In this document: positions 56,209-64,000 of the stretch, in pieces | Numbering within the stretch: position 1 is the first letter of the stretch | Layout: each line of letters begins with the position of its first letter | NCBI GenBank assembly: GCA_963829955.1 | Contig: CAWHKS010000021.1 | Coordinates: 124,001 to 188,000, forward strand | DNA from: DASTFY01 sp963829955 | GTDB taxonomy: Bacteria; Actinomycetota; Acidimicrobiia; Acidimicrobiales; Ilumatobacteraceae | Reading direction: 5' to 3' | DNA length: 64,000 bases | Notes under the pieces: generated by a model | Databases searched by the model: none | What the model was told of the DNA's origin: nothing | Seen by the model: only the letters and a program-made list of their open reading frames with translations | Made by a program: the position numbers and the translations under genes

Positions 56209-57393
56209 ATGGTGACCCGGGCCCGGGTGGCGATCGCCGGCGGATCGTTGGGAGGCCTCACCGCGGCGCTGGTGCTGCGGGATCTGGGCCTCGACGTGAC
56301 CGTGTACGAGCGGTCACCGTCGGAGCTCCAACAGCGGGGTGCCGGCATCGGGTTCCTCCCCGCCAGCTACCGGTACCTCGACGAGCGGACGGCCGTGGAT
56401 CTCGACGCCATCAGCGTCACCACGGCCCACATCCGCTACCTGGCCAGGGACGGCACCGTCGTCCACGAGCAGGCGCACCGGTACCGGTTCAGCTCGTGGA
56501 ACACGGTCTACCGCCAGCTACTGGCCGCGTTCGGACCCGAGCGCTACCTGCTCGGCCGGGAGGTCAGCACGTTCACCCAGAACGATCAGGCGGTAGAGGT
56601 CGTGTTCGCCGACGACGCGGTCGACACCGTCGACCTCCTGGTCTGTGCCGACGGTGTGGGGTCGCGATCACGGGCTCACCTGTTGCCGGACGTGCGCGCC
56701 CGCTACTCGGGGTACGTGGCCTGGCGGGGGATGGTGCCAGAGCACACGCTCGCGTCTGCGGTCCGGGATCGGCTGGCCGACGCCATCACCTACTGCCTGT
56801 ACGCCAACAGCCACATCCTCCTGTACCCGATCCCGGGCCACGACGGCTCGGTGTCGCCGGGCGAGCGGTTGATTAACTTCGTCTGGTACCGCAACTACCT
56901 GGATGACGGTGATCTGGGCGATCTGTTGACGGACGCCGACGGCGTGCGCCGCGACCTGTCGCTCCCGCCAGGCGGGGTGCGCGGGCCTCACGTCGACGAG
57001 CTGCGGGCCGAGGCGGCGGCGCGTCTGCCGGCACCGGTCGCGGCCGTCGTGGACGCCGTCGAGCAGCCGTTCCTGCAGGTGGTGTACGACGTCGAGGTGT
57101 CGCGCATGGCCTTCGGGCGCGTCTGCCTCATCGGCGACGCCGCCTGGGTGGCGCGTCCGCACGCCGCGGCCGGGACGGCCAAGGCGGCCGCCGATGCGTG
57201 GACGCTGTCGGAGTCCCTGGAGGATCACGACGACGTTCCGGGCGCCTTGCTGGCCTGGGAGCCCGGGCAGCTCGCTCTCGGCCGCCAACTCTTGGACCGG
57301 ACGAGGCGCATCGGTGCCCGCTCGCAGGTCGAGTGCTCGTGGCGGCCGGGTGACCCCGAGCTCATCTTCGGTCTGTACGGGCCGGGCCGGTGA
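56209..57393 (+). CDS. FAD-dependent monooxygenase (UbiH/salicylate-hydroxylase-like)
   Basis: 394 residues. The FAD-binding motif is VAIAGGSLGGLTAALVLRDL, the middle DG motif is VDLLVCADGVGSRSR and the GD motif is GRVCLIGDAAWVARPHAAAG. The substrate domain includes YVAWRGMVPE, like the 2,6-dihydroxypyridine hydroxylase subgroup. It would hydroxylate an aromatic or heteroaromatic ring using NAD(P)H and oxygen. The end overlaps the next gene by 4 bp (GTGA). Being next to a flavin-binding protein is consistent with a small catabolic or detoxifying operon. Confidence 0.85.
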   Translation: MVTRARVAIAGGSLGGLTAALVLRDLGLDVTVYERSPSELQQRGAGIGFLPASYRYLDERTAVDLDAISVTTAHIRYLARDGTVVHEQAHRYRFSSWNTVYRQLLAAFGPERYLLGREVSTFTQNDQAVEVVFADDAVDTVDLLVCADGVGSRSRAHLLPDVRARYSGYVAWRGMVPEHTLASAVRDRLADAITYCLYANSHILLYPIPGHDGSVSPGERLINFVWYRNYLDDGDLGDLLTDADGVRRDLSLPPGGVRGPHVDELRAEAAARLPAPVAAVVDAVEQPFLQVVYDVEVSRMAFGRVCLIGDAAWVARPHAAAGTAKAAADAWTLSESLEDHDDVPGALLAWEPGQLALGRQLLDRTRRIGARSQVECSWRPGDPELIFGLYGPGR

Positions 57394-57905
57394 GCATCAC
57401 CCATCCGGTGGTGGCGGTGCGGGAGGATTGGAGGATGGCAGTAGAGCCGGCTGAGCGCGCCATGGCAGCGGCTCGACCGGGCCTCGTGCCGGCGCAGGTC
57501 GAGAGCACCCCCGACGTCGAGCTCGGAGGGGTGCGGATCATCCACCAGATCCCCGGCGGCATGGCCTGTGTGCGGGACGAAGCCGTCCGCACGATGGCGA
57601 CCGGCCAGACCTTCGAGGAGCTGCTGTTCACGGAGTACAAGGATGTCGACATCGTCGAGGAGCTGGTCGACGTCAACGACCTGCTGCCGGACGAGGACGG
57701 GAACTACACCGTCTACGTCCCGCCCGGCGAGCCCGTGATCATCCCGGAGATGTGCTACCCCAAGCAGGGCGCCGATGCCGTCACGCTGCAGTCGACGGGC
57801 GAGCCCGAGGACACGCTGTCCGGCGGCAGCCTGCTGGCGGGCATCATCGTGATCGCGATCGGCATCGCCGCGCTGGTGCTGCTGTGGAATCGCATCACCG
57901 ACTAG
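57390..57905 (+). CDS. Tail-anchored-looking protein of unknown function
   Basis: 171 residues from the GTG at 57390, which overlaps the previous stop; ATG 57435 would give a shorter form. The bulk is acidic and soluble (VELGGVRIIHQIPGGMACVR, FEELLFTEYKDVDIVEELVD). It ends in a single transmembrane helix (SLLAGIIVIAIGIAALVLLW) followed by NRITD, giving a C-terminal anchor. The stop TAG shares its G with the next GTG start. No family recognised. Its tight coupling to the lipoprotein downstream suggests they act together at the envelope. Confidence 0.6.
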   Translation: MSITHPVVAVREDWRMAVEPAERAMAAARPGLVPAQVESTPDVELGGVRIIHQIPGGMACVRDEAVRTMATGQTFEELLFTEYKDVDIVEELVDVNDLLPDEDGNYTVYVPPGEPVIIPEMCYPKQGADAVTLQSTGEPEDTLSGGSLLAGIIVIAIGIAALVLLWNRITD

Positions 57906-58459
57906 TGCGGCGTGCGACCTCGAGGTTCGGCCGCGGATGGGCTCGACGCGAGCCTGGGCTCGGATTGTGCGCGGTCGGCGTGGTCCTGTTGGTCTCGACA
58001 ACGGCCTGCGACGCCGTCACCGGGTCGCCACCGGGTGACGACGGCGGCATCTACATCCGCTACATCGGTAGCGAAGCCGGCGTCTACGACGCGTACTGCT
58101 TCCCGGTGGAAGAGGAGCCCGACGGTCGCATCGTGGAGATCGACCGGATCGAGGACGTCAACATCATCGACGCCACGTACGACTACCTACCAGACGGTCT
58201 GAAGATCCTGGATCCGGTGTCGCCGGTGCGGTTCGCCGACTGCCGCGACTTCGATGTGCGACCCGCGCCACCCCCGACAACCACATCGAGCACGACGACG
58301 CTTCCACCGGCCACCGCTCCGCCGGCGACCGTCCCGGCCACGGTGCCCCCGGCCGCGCCGACGTCGACCGTGCCGTTCCCGACCCTGGTGCCGTTCCTTC
58401 CGACCGTACCGACCACGCCGCCGGCCACGGTGGTGACGTCCACGACGGTCGCCCCGTAG
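57905..58459 (+). CDS. Lipoprotein with a Thr/Pro-rich C-terminal tail, unknown function
   Basis: 184 residues. The signal peptide ends in a lipobox-like LLVSTTACDAV, so the mature protein should be lipidated at Cys. A small folded part of about 80 residues has two or three Cys (YIGSEAGVYDAYCFPVEEEP, FADCRDFDVRP). The final 70 residues are almost entirely Thr, Pro, Val, Ala and Ser, a wall-spanning or glycosylated stalk type. The translational overlap with the preceding gene is one base. No family recognised. Confidence 0.65.
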   Translation: MRRATSRFGRGWARREPGLGLCAVGVVLLVSTTACDAVTGSPPGDDGGIYIRYIGSEAGVYDAYCFPVEEEPDGRIVEIDRIEDVNIIDATYDYLPDGLKILDPVSPVRFADCRDFDVRPAPPPTTTSSTTTLPPATAPPATVPATVPPAAPTSTVPFPTLVPFLPTVPTTPPATVVTSTTVAP

Positions 58460-58543
58460 CGGTGCTGCTGTCATGATGACGAGCCGTGGTCATCGCGGCG
58501 CCTACCGTGCTGCCGCTGCTGACCGGGAGTAGGGGGAACCGTC

Positions 58544-59218
58544 GTGGATGAAGCGATCGGAGTGGTGCTGCCGTATGCCATCGGCGTCGCCATCAGCCCG
58601 CTGCCGATCATTGCCGTGATCCTGGTGCTCTTCTCGGCCCGCGCCCGCGTCAACGGCCCGGCCTTCCTGGCCGGCTGGGTGCTCGGCGTGGCCGTCGTGA
58701 GCGTCGCCGTGTACCTCCTCTCCGACGCCAGCGACGCCTCGACGGACGACACGACCTCGGACACCGTCTCCTGGATCAAGCTCCTGCTCGGAGTGTGGCT
58801 CGTGGTCCTCGCCGTCAAGAACTTGCGGGCGCAGAAGGGCCCGGAGGCGCAGACGGAGCCGAAGTGGATGGCGTCGATCGATTCGCTCACCCCGGTCAAG
58901 GCCGGGGGGCTCGGCGCGCTGCTGAGCGGTCTGAACCCGAAGAACCTCGCACTGTCCTTGGCCGCCGGGGCCAGCCTGGCCCAGGCCGGTGCGTCAGGCG
59001 GCGAGGCGGCGGTGGGGCTGATCGCGTTCATCATCATCGCCTCGCTGAGCATCGCGGTGCCCGTGGCGTTCTACGTGTTCGGCGGGGACCGTGCCGCCGG
59101 AGTGCTGGACGGCTGGAAGAGCTGGCTCTCGACGCACAACGCGGCGGTCATGGCCGTGCTGTTCCTGGTGTTCGGCGTCGTGTTGATCAGTCAGGGCCTG
59201 CAGTCCCTGTCCGCGTGA
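58544..59218 (+). CDS. GAP/LysE-type polytopic membrane transporter
   Basis: 224 residues with six transmembrane segments. The pattern PYAIGVAISPLPIIAVILVL at the start and LLSGLNPKNLALSLAAGASL in the middle is typical of the GAP (Sap, sulfolipid-addressing) family and LysE-like exporters. The conserved N-P-K motif near residue 130 is intact. The GTG start follows a GGGGGAACC ribosome site. Mycobacterial relatives help export glycolipids; the substrate here is unknown. Confidence 0.75.
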   Translation: MDEAIGVVLPYAIGVAISPLPIIAVILVLFSARARVNGPAFLAGWVLGVAVVSVAVYLLSDASDASTDDTTSDTVSWIKLLLGVWLVVLAVKNLRAQKGPEAQTEPKWMASIDSLTPVKAGGLGALLSGLNPKNLALSLAAGASLAQAGASGGEAAVGLIAFIIIASLSIAVPVAFYVFGGDRAAGVLDGWKSWLSTHNAAVMAVLFLVFGVVLISQGLQSLSA

Positions 59219-59237
59219 TCCGGCGAGGCCTGAGCTG

Positions 59238-60047
59238 ATGGGGACGCTTCCCCTCGCTGACATCGACCTCTACTGGGAACGCCGCGGCGCGGGGCCTCGC
59301 CTGCTGTTCGTCAACGGCTCCGGGGCCACCATCGAGTCGGCCGCGCTCCTGATCGACGCGTTCGCCCGGCAGTTCGAGGTTGTCGTCCACGATCAGCGCG
59401 GCCTCGGCCGCACCACTGTGCCTGAACGCCAACCGACCATGGCGGACTTCGCCAGCGACGCCGCGGCGCTGCTCGACCACGTCGGTTGGGACACGGCAAA
59501 TCTGTTCGGCATCAGCTTCGGCGGGATGGTGGCCCAGGAGCTGGCGGTCACGTGGCCGGATCGCCTCGATCGCCTGGTGCTGTCCTGTACCTCGCCCGGC
59601 GGCGACGGTGGCTCGTCGTACCCGCTGGAGGAGCTGGCCGAGCTGCCGCTCGACGAGCAGGTCCAGACGTGGACGCGCCACCTCGACGTGCGCTTCGACG
59701 ACGCGTGGCTCGCGGACCATCCAGGTGACCGGGCCATCGTCGAAGTCCTCGAGACGCGCCTGACCGCACCTAAGACCGACGAGCAGAAGCGGGGCGAGCG
59801 GATGCAGGTCGTCGCCCGCCAGGGTCACGACGTGTGGGCGCGGCTGGGTCGCATCACGTCCCCCACGTTCGTCGCCTGCGGCGCGTACGACGGGATCGCG
59901 CCGCGGTCGAACAGCGAGGCCATCGCCGGCCGCATCCCCGGCGCCCGGCTCCGCTGCTACGAGGGCGGCCACCTGTTCGTGTACCAGGACCCGCACGCGA
60001 TGCCGGAGATTACCGAGTTCCTGCGGACGACCTCGTCGACGGCGTGA
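59238..60047 (+). CDS. Alpha/beta hydrolase (3-oxoadipate enol-lactonase/haloperoxidase-like)
   Basis: 269 residues. Start PLADIDLYWERRGAGPRLLF and NGSGATIESAALLIDAF are usual for this group. Catalytic Ser lies in FGISFGGMVAQE, Asp in CGAYDGIAPRSN, and His in YEGGHLFVYQDP. The arrangement fits enol-lactonases and non-heme haloperoxidase-like esterases. It stands alone on the plus strand, 19 bp after the GAP transporter gene, so the two may be cotranscribed. Confidence 0.8.
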   Translation: MGTLPLADIDLYWERRGAGPRLLFVNGSGATIESAALLIDAFARQFEVVVHDQRGLGRTTVPERQPTMADFASDAAALLDHVGWDTANLFGISFGGMVAQELAVTWPDRLDRLVLSCTSPGGDGGSSYPLEELAELPLDEQVQTWTRHLDVRFDDAWLADHPGDRAIVEVLETRLTAPKTDEQKRGERMQVVARQGHDVWARLGRITSPTFVACGAYDGIAPRSNSEAIAGRIPGARLRCYEGGHLFVYQDPHAMPEITEFLRTTSSTA

Positions 60048-60096
60048 TGAGTCCCACCAGGACGAGCACGACGGCACCAGGGCCGATCGACTCCGG

Positions 60097-60471
60097 TCAG
60101 GTCGCCCGCGGGGCCACCTGCTGAACGGCCCAGGCATTGCCGTCCAGGTCCTCGAAGTAGACGAAGGAACCCCACGGCTGATCGTCGATGGCACTGGCGG
60201 CGACACCCGCCTCGGTGAGCTCGGCGTGGGCCTTCTCGATGTCGGGCACAACGACCTGGAGGGTCCGGATGGGACCCTGTTCCCCCTGGATCAGGCCGGT
60301 GCCGACGGCGATCGAGCACGCTGAACCCGGCGGCGTCACCTGCACGAAGCGCATCTCGTCGCTGACGGTGTGGTCGTGGTCCAGGGTCCAGCCGAGTTGC
60401 CCGACGTAGAACCCGATGGCGCGGTCGACGTCGGACACCGGCAGCGCGATGAGCTCGAGCTTGCAATCCAT
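60097..60471 (-). CDS. Glyoxalase/VOC superfamily protein
   Basis: 124 residues from the ATG at 60471, a single VOC domain of two beta-alpha-beta-beta-beta halves (LELIALPVSDVDRAIGFYVG; TLQVVVPDIEKAHAELTEAG). The C-terminal GSFVYFEDLDGNAWAVQQV has the D-x-x-G-N motif; the usual metal His at the N-terminus is replaced, so catalysis is uncertain. Similar proteins are often stress or antibiotic-binding proteins. Confidence 0.8.
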   Translation of the reverse strand: MDCKLELIALPVSDVDRAIGFYVGQLGWTLDHDHTVSDEMRFVQVTPPGSACSIAVGTGLIQGEQGPIRTLQVVVPDIEKAHAELTEAGVAASAIDDQPWGSFVYFEDLDGNAWAVQQVAPRAT

Positions 60472-60579
60472 AGGACACGTCCTTTCCTGACATCGACGGC
60501 GACGTCGACAAGCAGATGCATCATGACGCTCTAAACCGGCCATCTCCTGACCGGTCTGGAGCCCGGGCGGCGCAGACTC

Positions 60580-63198
60580 TCATTCGGCCTGCACGTCGGT
60601 GGCCGGTCGGGTGGCTGTGGCGCGGCGAGCGGGGGCTTCGGCGGCGACGAAGGCGAGCAGGATCGCAAGCACGACGAGCGCGGCGATGGGTGCCAATCCG
60701 CTGCTCGGGTCCGGCACGACACCGAGTTGTGAGGCGAAGGCACGCCACAGGAGGCGGCCGGCGACCACGCCGAGTGGGACGCCGATCACCAGCGCGGTCA
60801 GGGTGATCGTGAGGCATTGGATGCGGATCGACCATCGGACCTGGCGGGGGTTGAAGCCGAGCGCACGAAGGACAGCGAGGTCACGGCGGCGCGATCGCAC
60901 CGATCCCCACACGGTGATCCCGAGCGCCAGCGCACCGGCAACGGCCAGGGAAGTCGCGACGACGACCGGCACCGAACGGGTCGCGGTGGCCTCGATGACC
61001 TCTGGGGGTCGAACGGCGCTGTCATGGATCAGCGGTGGGTAGCCGAACAGATCAAGTCCTTGAAGCAGGTTCTCGATGCGGGAGCGATCGGCCGCGCCGG
61101 CGTCGATGGCGAGATCGACGCCGACGAATGTCGCCAGCTCGACAGCGGCGTTCGGGACGGGACCGACGGCGTCGATCATCGTCTGCGGGACCAGCATCCC
61201 ACTGCCACCGCCGACCGTTCCTGCGAACATCGGGCCGACCGTGGGGAACACGACGAGTCCCGTGACCGTCGCGTCGAATTCGTCGAACGGTCCACCGATG
61301 CTCACCGTGTCGCCGACGTCGACCCCGTGCTCGTCGGCCGTGGCGGGCCCGAGGGCAACCTCGTCGGCGCGTCTCGGCAAGGCGCCTTCGAGCACGGGCA
61401 GGTCGACTTCAGGGGCTTCCCGCTCGACTCCGGTCATCGACATCAGTGGGTCTCCATCGACCGACAACTCGTTCAGGAAGCCGAACGCGGTCCACGTCGC
61501 GACCGCAGGATCGTCATCGAAGGCGGTGCGGGCGGCGGCGACGTCGAGGTCCCCGTACCCACCACCGGTCATCGCTCCGATGTCCCACGCCCATCCGTAC
61601 GAACGCGGGGTCTCGACGAGTGACGTGAGGCTGGCGCCGAACACGAGAGCGGCGACGAGTGCTGTGGTCACGACCGCACTCCCGGCGATCACCGGCAGCG
61701 AGGTCCACTGCCCGTAGGCGGCTCGCACACCGTCGGCGACCGCGGGTGAACCCATTCCGGTCCCCAGCTGAGCAAGCCTCGTCGTCCGGTTCCGGGCGAG
61801 CGCGTCGTCGGCGCCCGGGCGTGTCGCTCGAGCAAACAGCACCGCAACGATCACGGTGGAGCCCAGCGCGATGCACGCCGCCGCCAGCAGACTGGCGCCG
61901 GTGATGCCGGGCGATCGATCCGGTTCGAGCACCCGGGCGACACCGACCGGCGCCGACCCGACGAAAAATGCCGCGACGACGGCCACGACCACGCCGAGCC
62001 AGGCCGCCGTCAGCACCGGGGCGGCAGCGACTGACGCGCGGGCGGAGCGCGTCATCCCGAGCTGGCGCCACTGCCGCAGAGGCGTGGCGGTCTGCCTGAC
62101 ATCCCGTGACGCGGCGAACCCGGCAAGCGCCAGCGTGACAATCGCCGCGGCGGCGGCGAGCACTCCCAGTGCGGTCACCGTGGGTCGGATGGCCCGCTCG
62201 ACCCTCCGCCGCTCCGGCTCGGTCTCGTTCGCGATCAGGAAGTACTCCGGGGATGTCGCTCCCGTGCCGCTCGTGTCGACGATCGTGGACAGCTTCTCGT
62301 TGAGCGGCCGTACGCGACGGACGAACTCGTCGAGCGCCGGCTTCACACCCGCGGGCCCGTCGGCGAACGACAACGAGTAGTAGCGGTAGGACACGGCACA
62401 TCCCGGAGGCTGGTTGCGCTCGACGTTCTCGTGCAGCGACAAGGACGGGTCCGGTGGCGGGGGCAGGCAGTCGTAGCGGCGGGCGATGTCGGGTGAGACG
62501 ATCGCCCGCTGCCGCGGATACAGCTCATTCGTCAGCACCTCGTCAGGCAGCGTGATCAAACCGACCAACTCGACCTGCTCGACACCGACCGGGTCGATCA
62601 CCTCAGCGCCGAATTGGTCCGCCGTTTCCGGCGACATTCCGTCGTCGAGAACCAGACGCCAGAACGCCAGTGGCACGACGTCGCCGATAGCCAGCCGCTC
62701 ACGCTCGGCGGCCGTTGCGCTCAACGCCATCTCGGACGGTCCCGTCGGCAGGCGTCCGGCCTGGATGACAGGGCGGTCCATCGATGCGTAGCGGCCGTCG
62801 TGGGATCCGAACACGCCCGCCGCGCTGCCCGTCTCGACTTCGGCATCGTCCACGCTCTCGCGTGGGCGCGGCTCGCCGCGGTCCGCGGTGACCATGAACA
62901 GGGACTCCGAGGTGACCTCGGTGACCCCCGGCAACGACCGGATGATCGCGTCGACCTCGGTCGAGCTGACCGACGGGTTGACCACGACGTCGCCGACGTT
63001 GGCCCGCTCCAGGTACCGATCGAACGCCTCAGACGTGCGCTCCGCCGAGCCCACCGCAAGCATCGTGCCCGTCGTCCCCACCAGCACGATCAGCAGAAGG
63101 GGCAGCACGGCGAGCCATCGATGGCGCAACCAGCGCGGCGTCAACCAGCGGGCACCACCACCGATGCCGGGGCGAACGGTCGTGGCGGGGACTCCCAT
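60580..63198 (-). CDS. Large FtsX/MacB-type ABC transporter permease
   Basis: About 872 residues from ATG 63198 (MGVPATTVRPG). One N-terminal helix, a large extracytoplasmic domain (residues 55-330), a first FtsX core of helices near 340-520, a second extracytoplasmic domain, and a final FtsX core with GALALGITVWGSVRSRRRDL then AVLRALGFNPRQVRWSIRIQ. This doubled layout is common in actinobacterial lipid or drug-export permeases. No partner ATPase is next to it in the window, so the ATPase must lie elsewhere or past the edge. The C-terminal tail is short and basic. Confidence 0.82.
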   Translation of the reverse strand: MGVPATTVRPGIGGGARWLTPRWLRHRWLAVLPLLLIVLVGTTGTMLAVGSAERTSEAFDRYLERANVGDVVVNPSVSSTEVDAIIRSLPGVTEVTSESLFMVTADRGEPRPRESVDDAEVETGSAAGVFGSHDGRYASMDRPVIQAGRLPTGPSEMALSATAAERERLAIGDVVPLAFWRLVLDDGMSPETADQFGAEVIDPVGVEQVELVGLITLPDEVLTNELYPRQRAIVSPDIARRYDCLPPPPDPSLSLHENVERNQPPGCAVSYRYYSLSFADGPAGVKPALDEFVRRVRPLNEKLSTIVDTSGTGATSPEYFLIANETEPERRRVERAIRPTVTALGVLAAAAAIVTLALAGFAASRDVRQTATPLRQWRQLGMTRSARASVAAAPVLTAAWLGVVVAVVAAFFVGSAPVGVARVLEPDRSPGITGASLLAAACIALGSTVIVAVLFARATRPGADDALARNRTTRLAQLGTGMGSPAVADGVRAAYGQWTSLPVIAGSAVVTTALVAALVFGASLTSLVETPRSYGWAWDIGAMTGGGYGDLDVAAARTAFDDDPAVATWTAFGFLNELSVDGDPLMSMTGVEREAPEVDLPVLEGALPRRADEVALGPATADEHGVDVGDTVSIGGPFDEFDATVTGLVVFPTVGPMFAGTVGGGSGMLVPQTMIDAVGPVPNAAVELATFVGVDLAIDAGAADRSRIENLLQGLDLFGYPPLIHDSAVRPPEVIEATATRSVPVVVATSLAVAGALALGITVWGSVRSRRRDLAVLRALGFNPRQVRWSIRIQCLTITLTALVIGVPLGVVAGRLLWRAFASQLGVVPDPSSGLAPIAALVVLAILLAFVAAEAPARRATATRPATDVQAE

Positions 63199-63329
63199 GC
63201 TCGGAACGTAGGCCTCGCCGCCCAAGTGTGGAACCGTGCCGACCCCACGCTTCGGTGTGGCTGGCATCCCCAGGTCCATCGCGGGACACCGTCGAACACC
63301 TGGCGTGGGCAGTGGTGGGGGAGGGTCGG

Positions 63330-63337
63330 GGTAGCGT
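63330..63337 (+). promoter_or_regulatory. Putative -10-type element (GGTAGCGT)
   Basis: GGTAGCGT followed by CCGCC, 39 bp before the last gene's ATG, with ribosome site AAGGGGG in between. It matches the boxes at 319, 9576, 37631 and 41851. Confidence 0.42.
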
Positions 63338-63376
63338 CCGCCTGTCGTTCCTGGGAACGGAAGGGGGTACGGGACC

Positions 63377-64000
63377 ATGGCCAGCATCCTTGTACTGGGC
63401 GGTGGCATGGGCGGTCTGTCGACCGCCATGCTGCTGGCCCGTGATGGCCACGAGGTGACGGTGCTGGAGCGCGACCCAGCGCCTCCTCCGGCCTCGGGCG
63501 ACGATGCGTGGGACACGTGGGAACGGAAGGGGATCAACCAATTCCGCATGATCCACTTCTTCCTGCCGCGCTTTCGTGAGATAGCCGAAGCCGAGCTGCC
63601 GGAAGCCGTCGAGGCGCTCGACGCGGACGGCGTGCTTCGCTACAACCCGATCGCGCTGGCTCCCGAGTCGGTGACGGGAGGTTTCCGCGACGGCGACGAG
63701 CGCTTCGAGGCGTTGACGGGACGGCGACCCATGGTCGAGGCCGCCTTTGCCCGCACCGCCGCAGCTACACCGAACCTGACCATCCGTCGGGGCGTGGCGG
63801 TGAAGGGGTTGTTGACCGGCGAATCCCTCCTCGAGGGTGTGCCCCACGTGGTGGGGGTGGTCACGGACTCCGGAGACGAGATCCAGGCTGACCTCGTGGT
63901 CGATGCCACTGGTCGGCGTTCTCCGCTCCCCTCGCTGCTGGACGCGATCGGTGCCGTGGCGCCCGAGGAGGAGATGGAGGACTCGGGCTTCGTGTACTAC
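63377..64000 (+). CDS. FAD-dependent oxidoreductase/monooxygenase, N-terminal part (runs off the window)
   Basis: The visible 208 residues start with the dinucleotide motif VLGGGMGGLSTAMLLARDGH, then EVTVLERDP, as in group A FAD monooxygenases and geranylgeranyl-reductase-like proteins. FHMIHFFLPR-type text (FRMIHFFLPRFREIAEAELP) and RRPMVEAAFARTAAATPNLT follow, and the middle ADLVVDATGRRSPLPSLLDA is the DG motif. The reading frame is open to the right edge, so the C-terminus is not seen. Ribosome site AAGGGGG precedes the ATG. Substrate unknown. Confidence 0.82.
   Translation, partial: MASILVLGGGMGGLSTAMLLARDGHEVTVLERDPAPPPASGDDAWDTWERKGINQFRMIHFFLPRFREIAEAELPEAVEALDADGVLRYNPIALAPESVTGGFRDGDERFEALTGRRPMVEAAFARTAAATPNLTIRRGVAVKGLLTGESLLEGVPHVVGVVTDSGDEIQADLVVDATGRRSPLPSLLDAIGAVAPEEEMEDSGFVYY

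Overview
The window is about 64 kb of very GC-rich bacterial chromosome with dense, short-spaced genes. The best fit is an uncultured actinobacterium, probably class Acidimicrobiia. The reasons are the rapZ/gap/pgk/tpiA/secG gene neighbourhood, an LpqY-SugABC-type sugar importer, GAF-ANTAR regulators, frequent GTG starts, and a BTAD/WD40-type gene remnant. This placement is inference from gene content; no rRNA is present.

Layout. 1-9.8 kb: the 3' end of rapZ, the glycolytic genes gap-pgk-tpiA, a dipeptide/oligopeptide ABC importer (binding protein, two permeases, two ATPases) and secG. 10.0-14.7 kb: a tRNA-Leu(GAG) gene followed by a 4.56-kb island bounded by a 22-bp repeat of the tRNA 3' end. 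The island carries an AbiEi/AbiEii toxin-antitoxin pair and a PLD-nuclease/helicase gene that runs in frame into a metallo-beta-lactamase lactonase. 14.8-19.9 kb: a secreted RTX-like protein, a decayed serine recombinase, a membrane glycosyltransferase and a decayed WD40 gene. 20.0-24.4 kb: a trehalose/maltose-type ABC importer. 24.5-31.3 kb: a truncated argF fragment, a vanadium-haloperoxidase-like enzyme, an alkylsulfatase fragment, a desaturase, two GAF-ANTAR regulators and a hydrolase. 31.6-43.6 kb: an aerobic benzoyl-CoA (box) operon with two MetE-like proteins, a glyoxalase-fold protein, an IclR regulator, a class III CoA-transferase and a citryl-CoA-lyase-like protein. 43.6-47.4 kb: a giant secreted phosphodiesterase/5'-nucleotidase fusion. 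47.4-55.5 kb: a complete branched-chain amino-acid/amide (Liv) importer, small membrane proteins, a ThDP enzyme and a GntR regulator. 55.7-64 kb: flavin and FAD enzymes, an unusual membrane-protein/lipoprotein pair, a LysE-like exporter, hydrolases, an FtsX-like permease and a partial FAD monooxygenase.

A recurring feature affects interpretation. Many genes, especially in 1-8.4 kb, carry +1 frame breaks. Almost every one can be read as a third-codon position written twice, with both synonymous bases in series, so these genes are probably intact in the organism and the breaks come from consensus building over mixed strains. In contrast, the helicase fusion, the recombinase, the argF piece, the WD40 gene and the alkylsulfatase piece look truly rearranged or decayed.

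Functionally the window suggests a heterotroph that imports peptides, disaccharides and branched-chain amino acids or amides, and that degrades benzoate-type aromatics through CoA thioesters and ring epoxidation. A tRNA-borne mini-island with defence-like genes sits beside the housekeeping genes.
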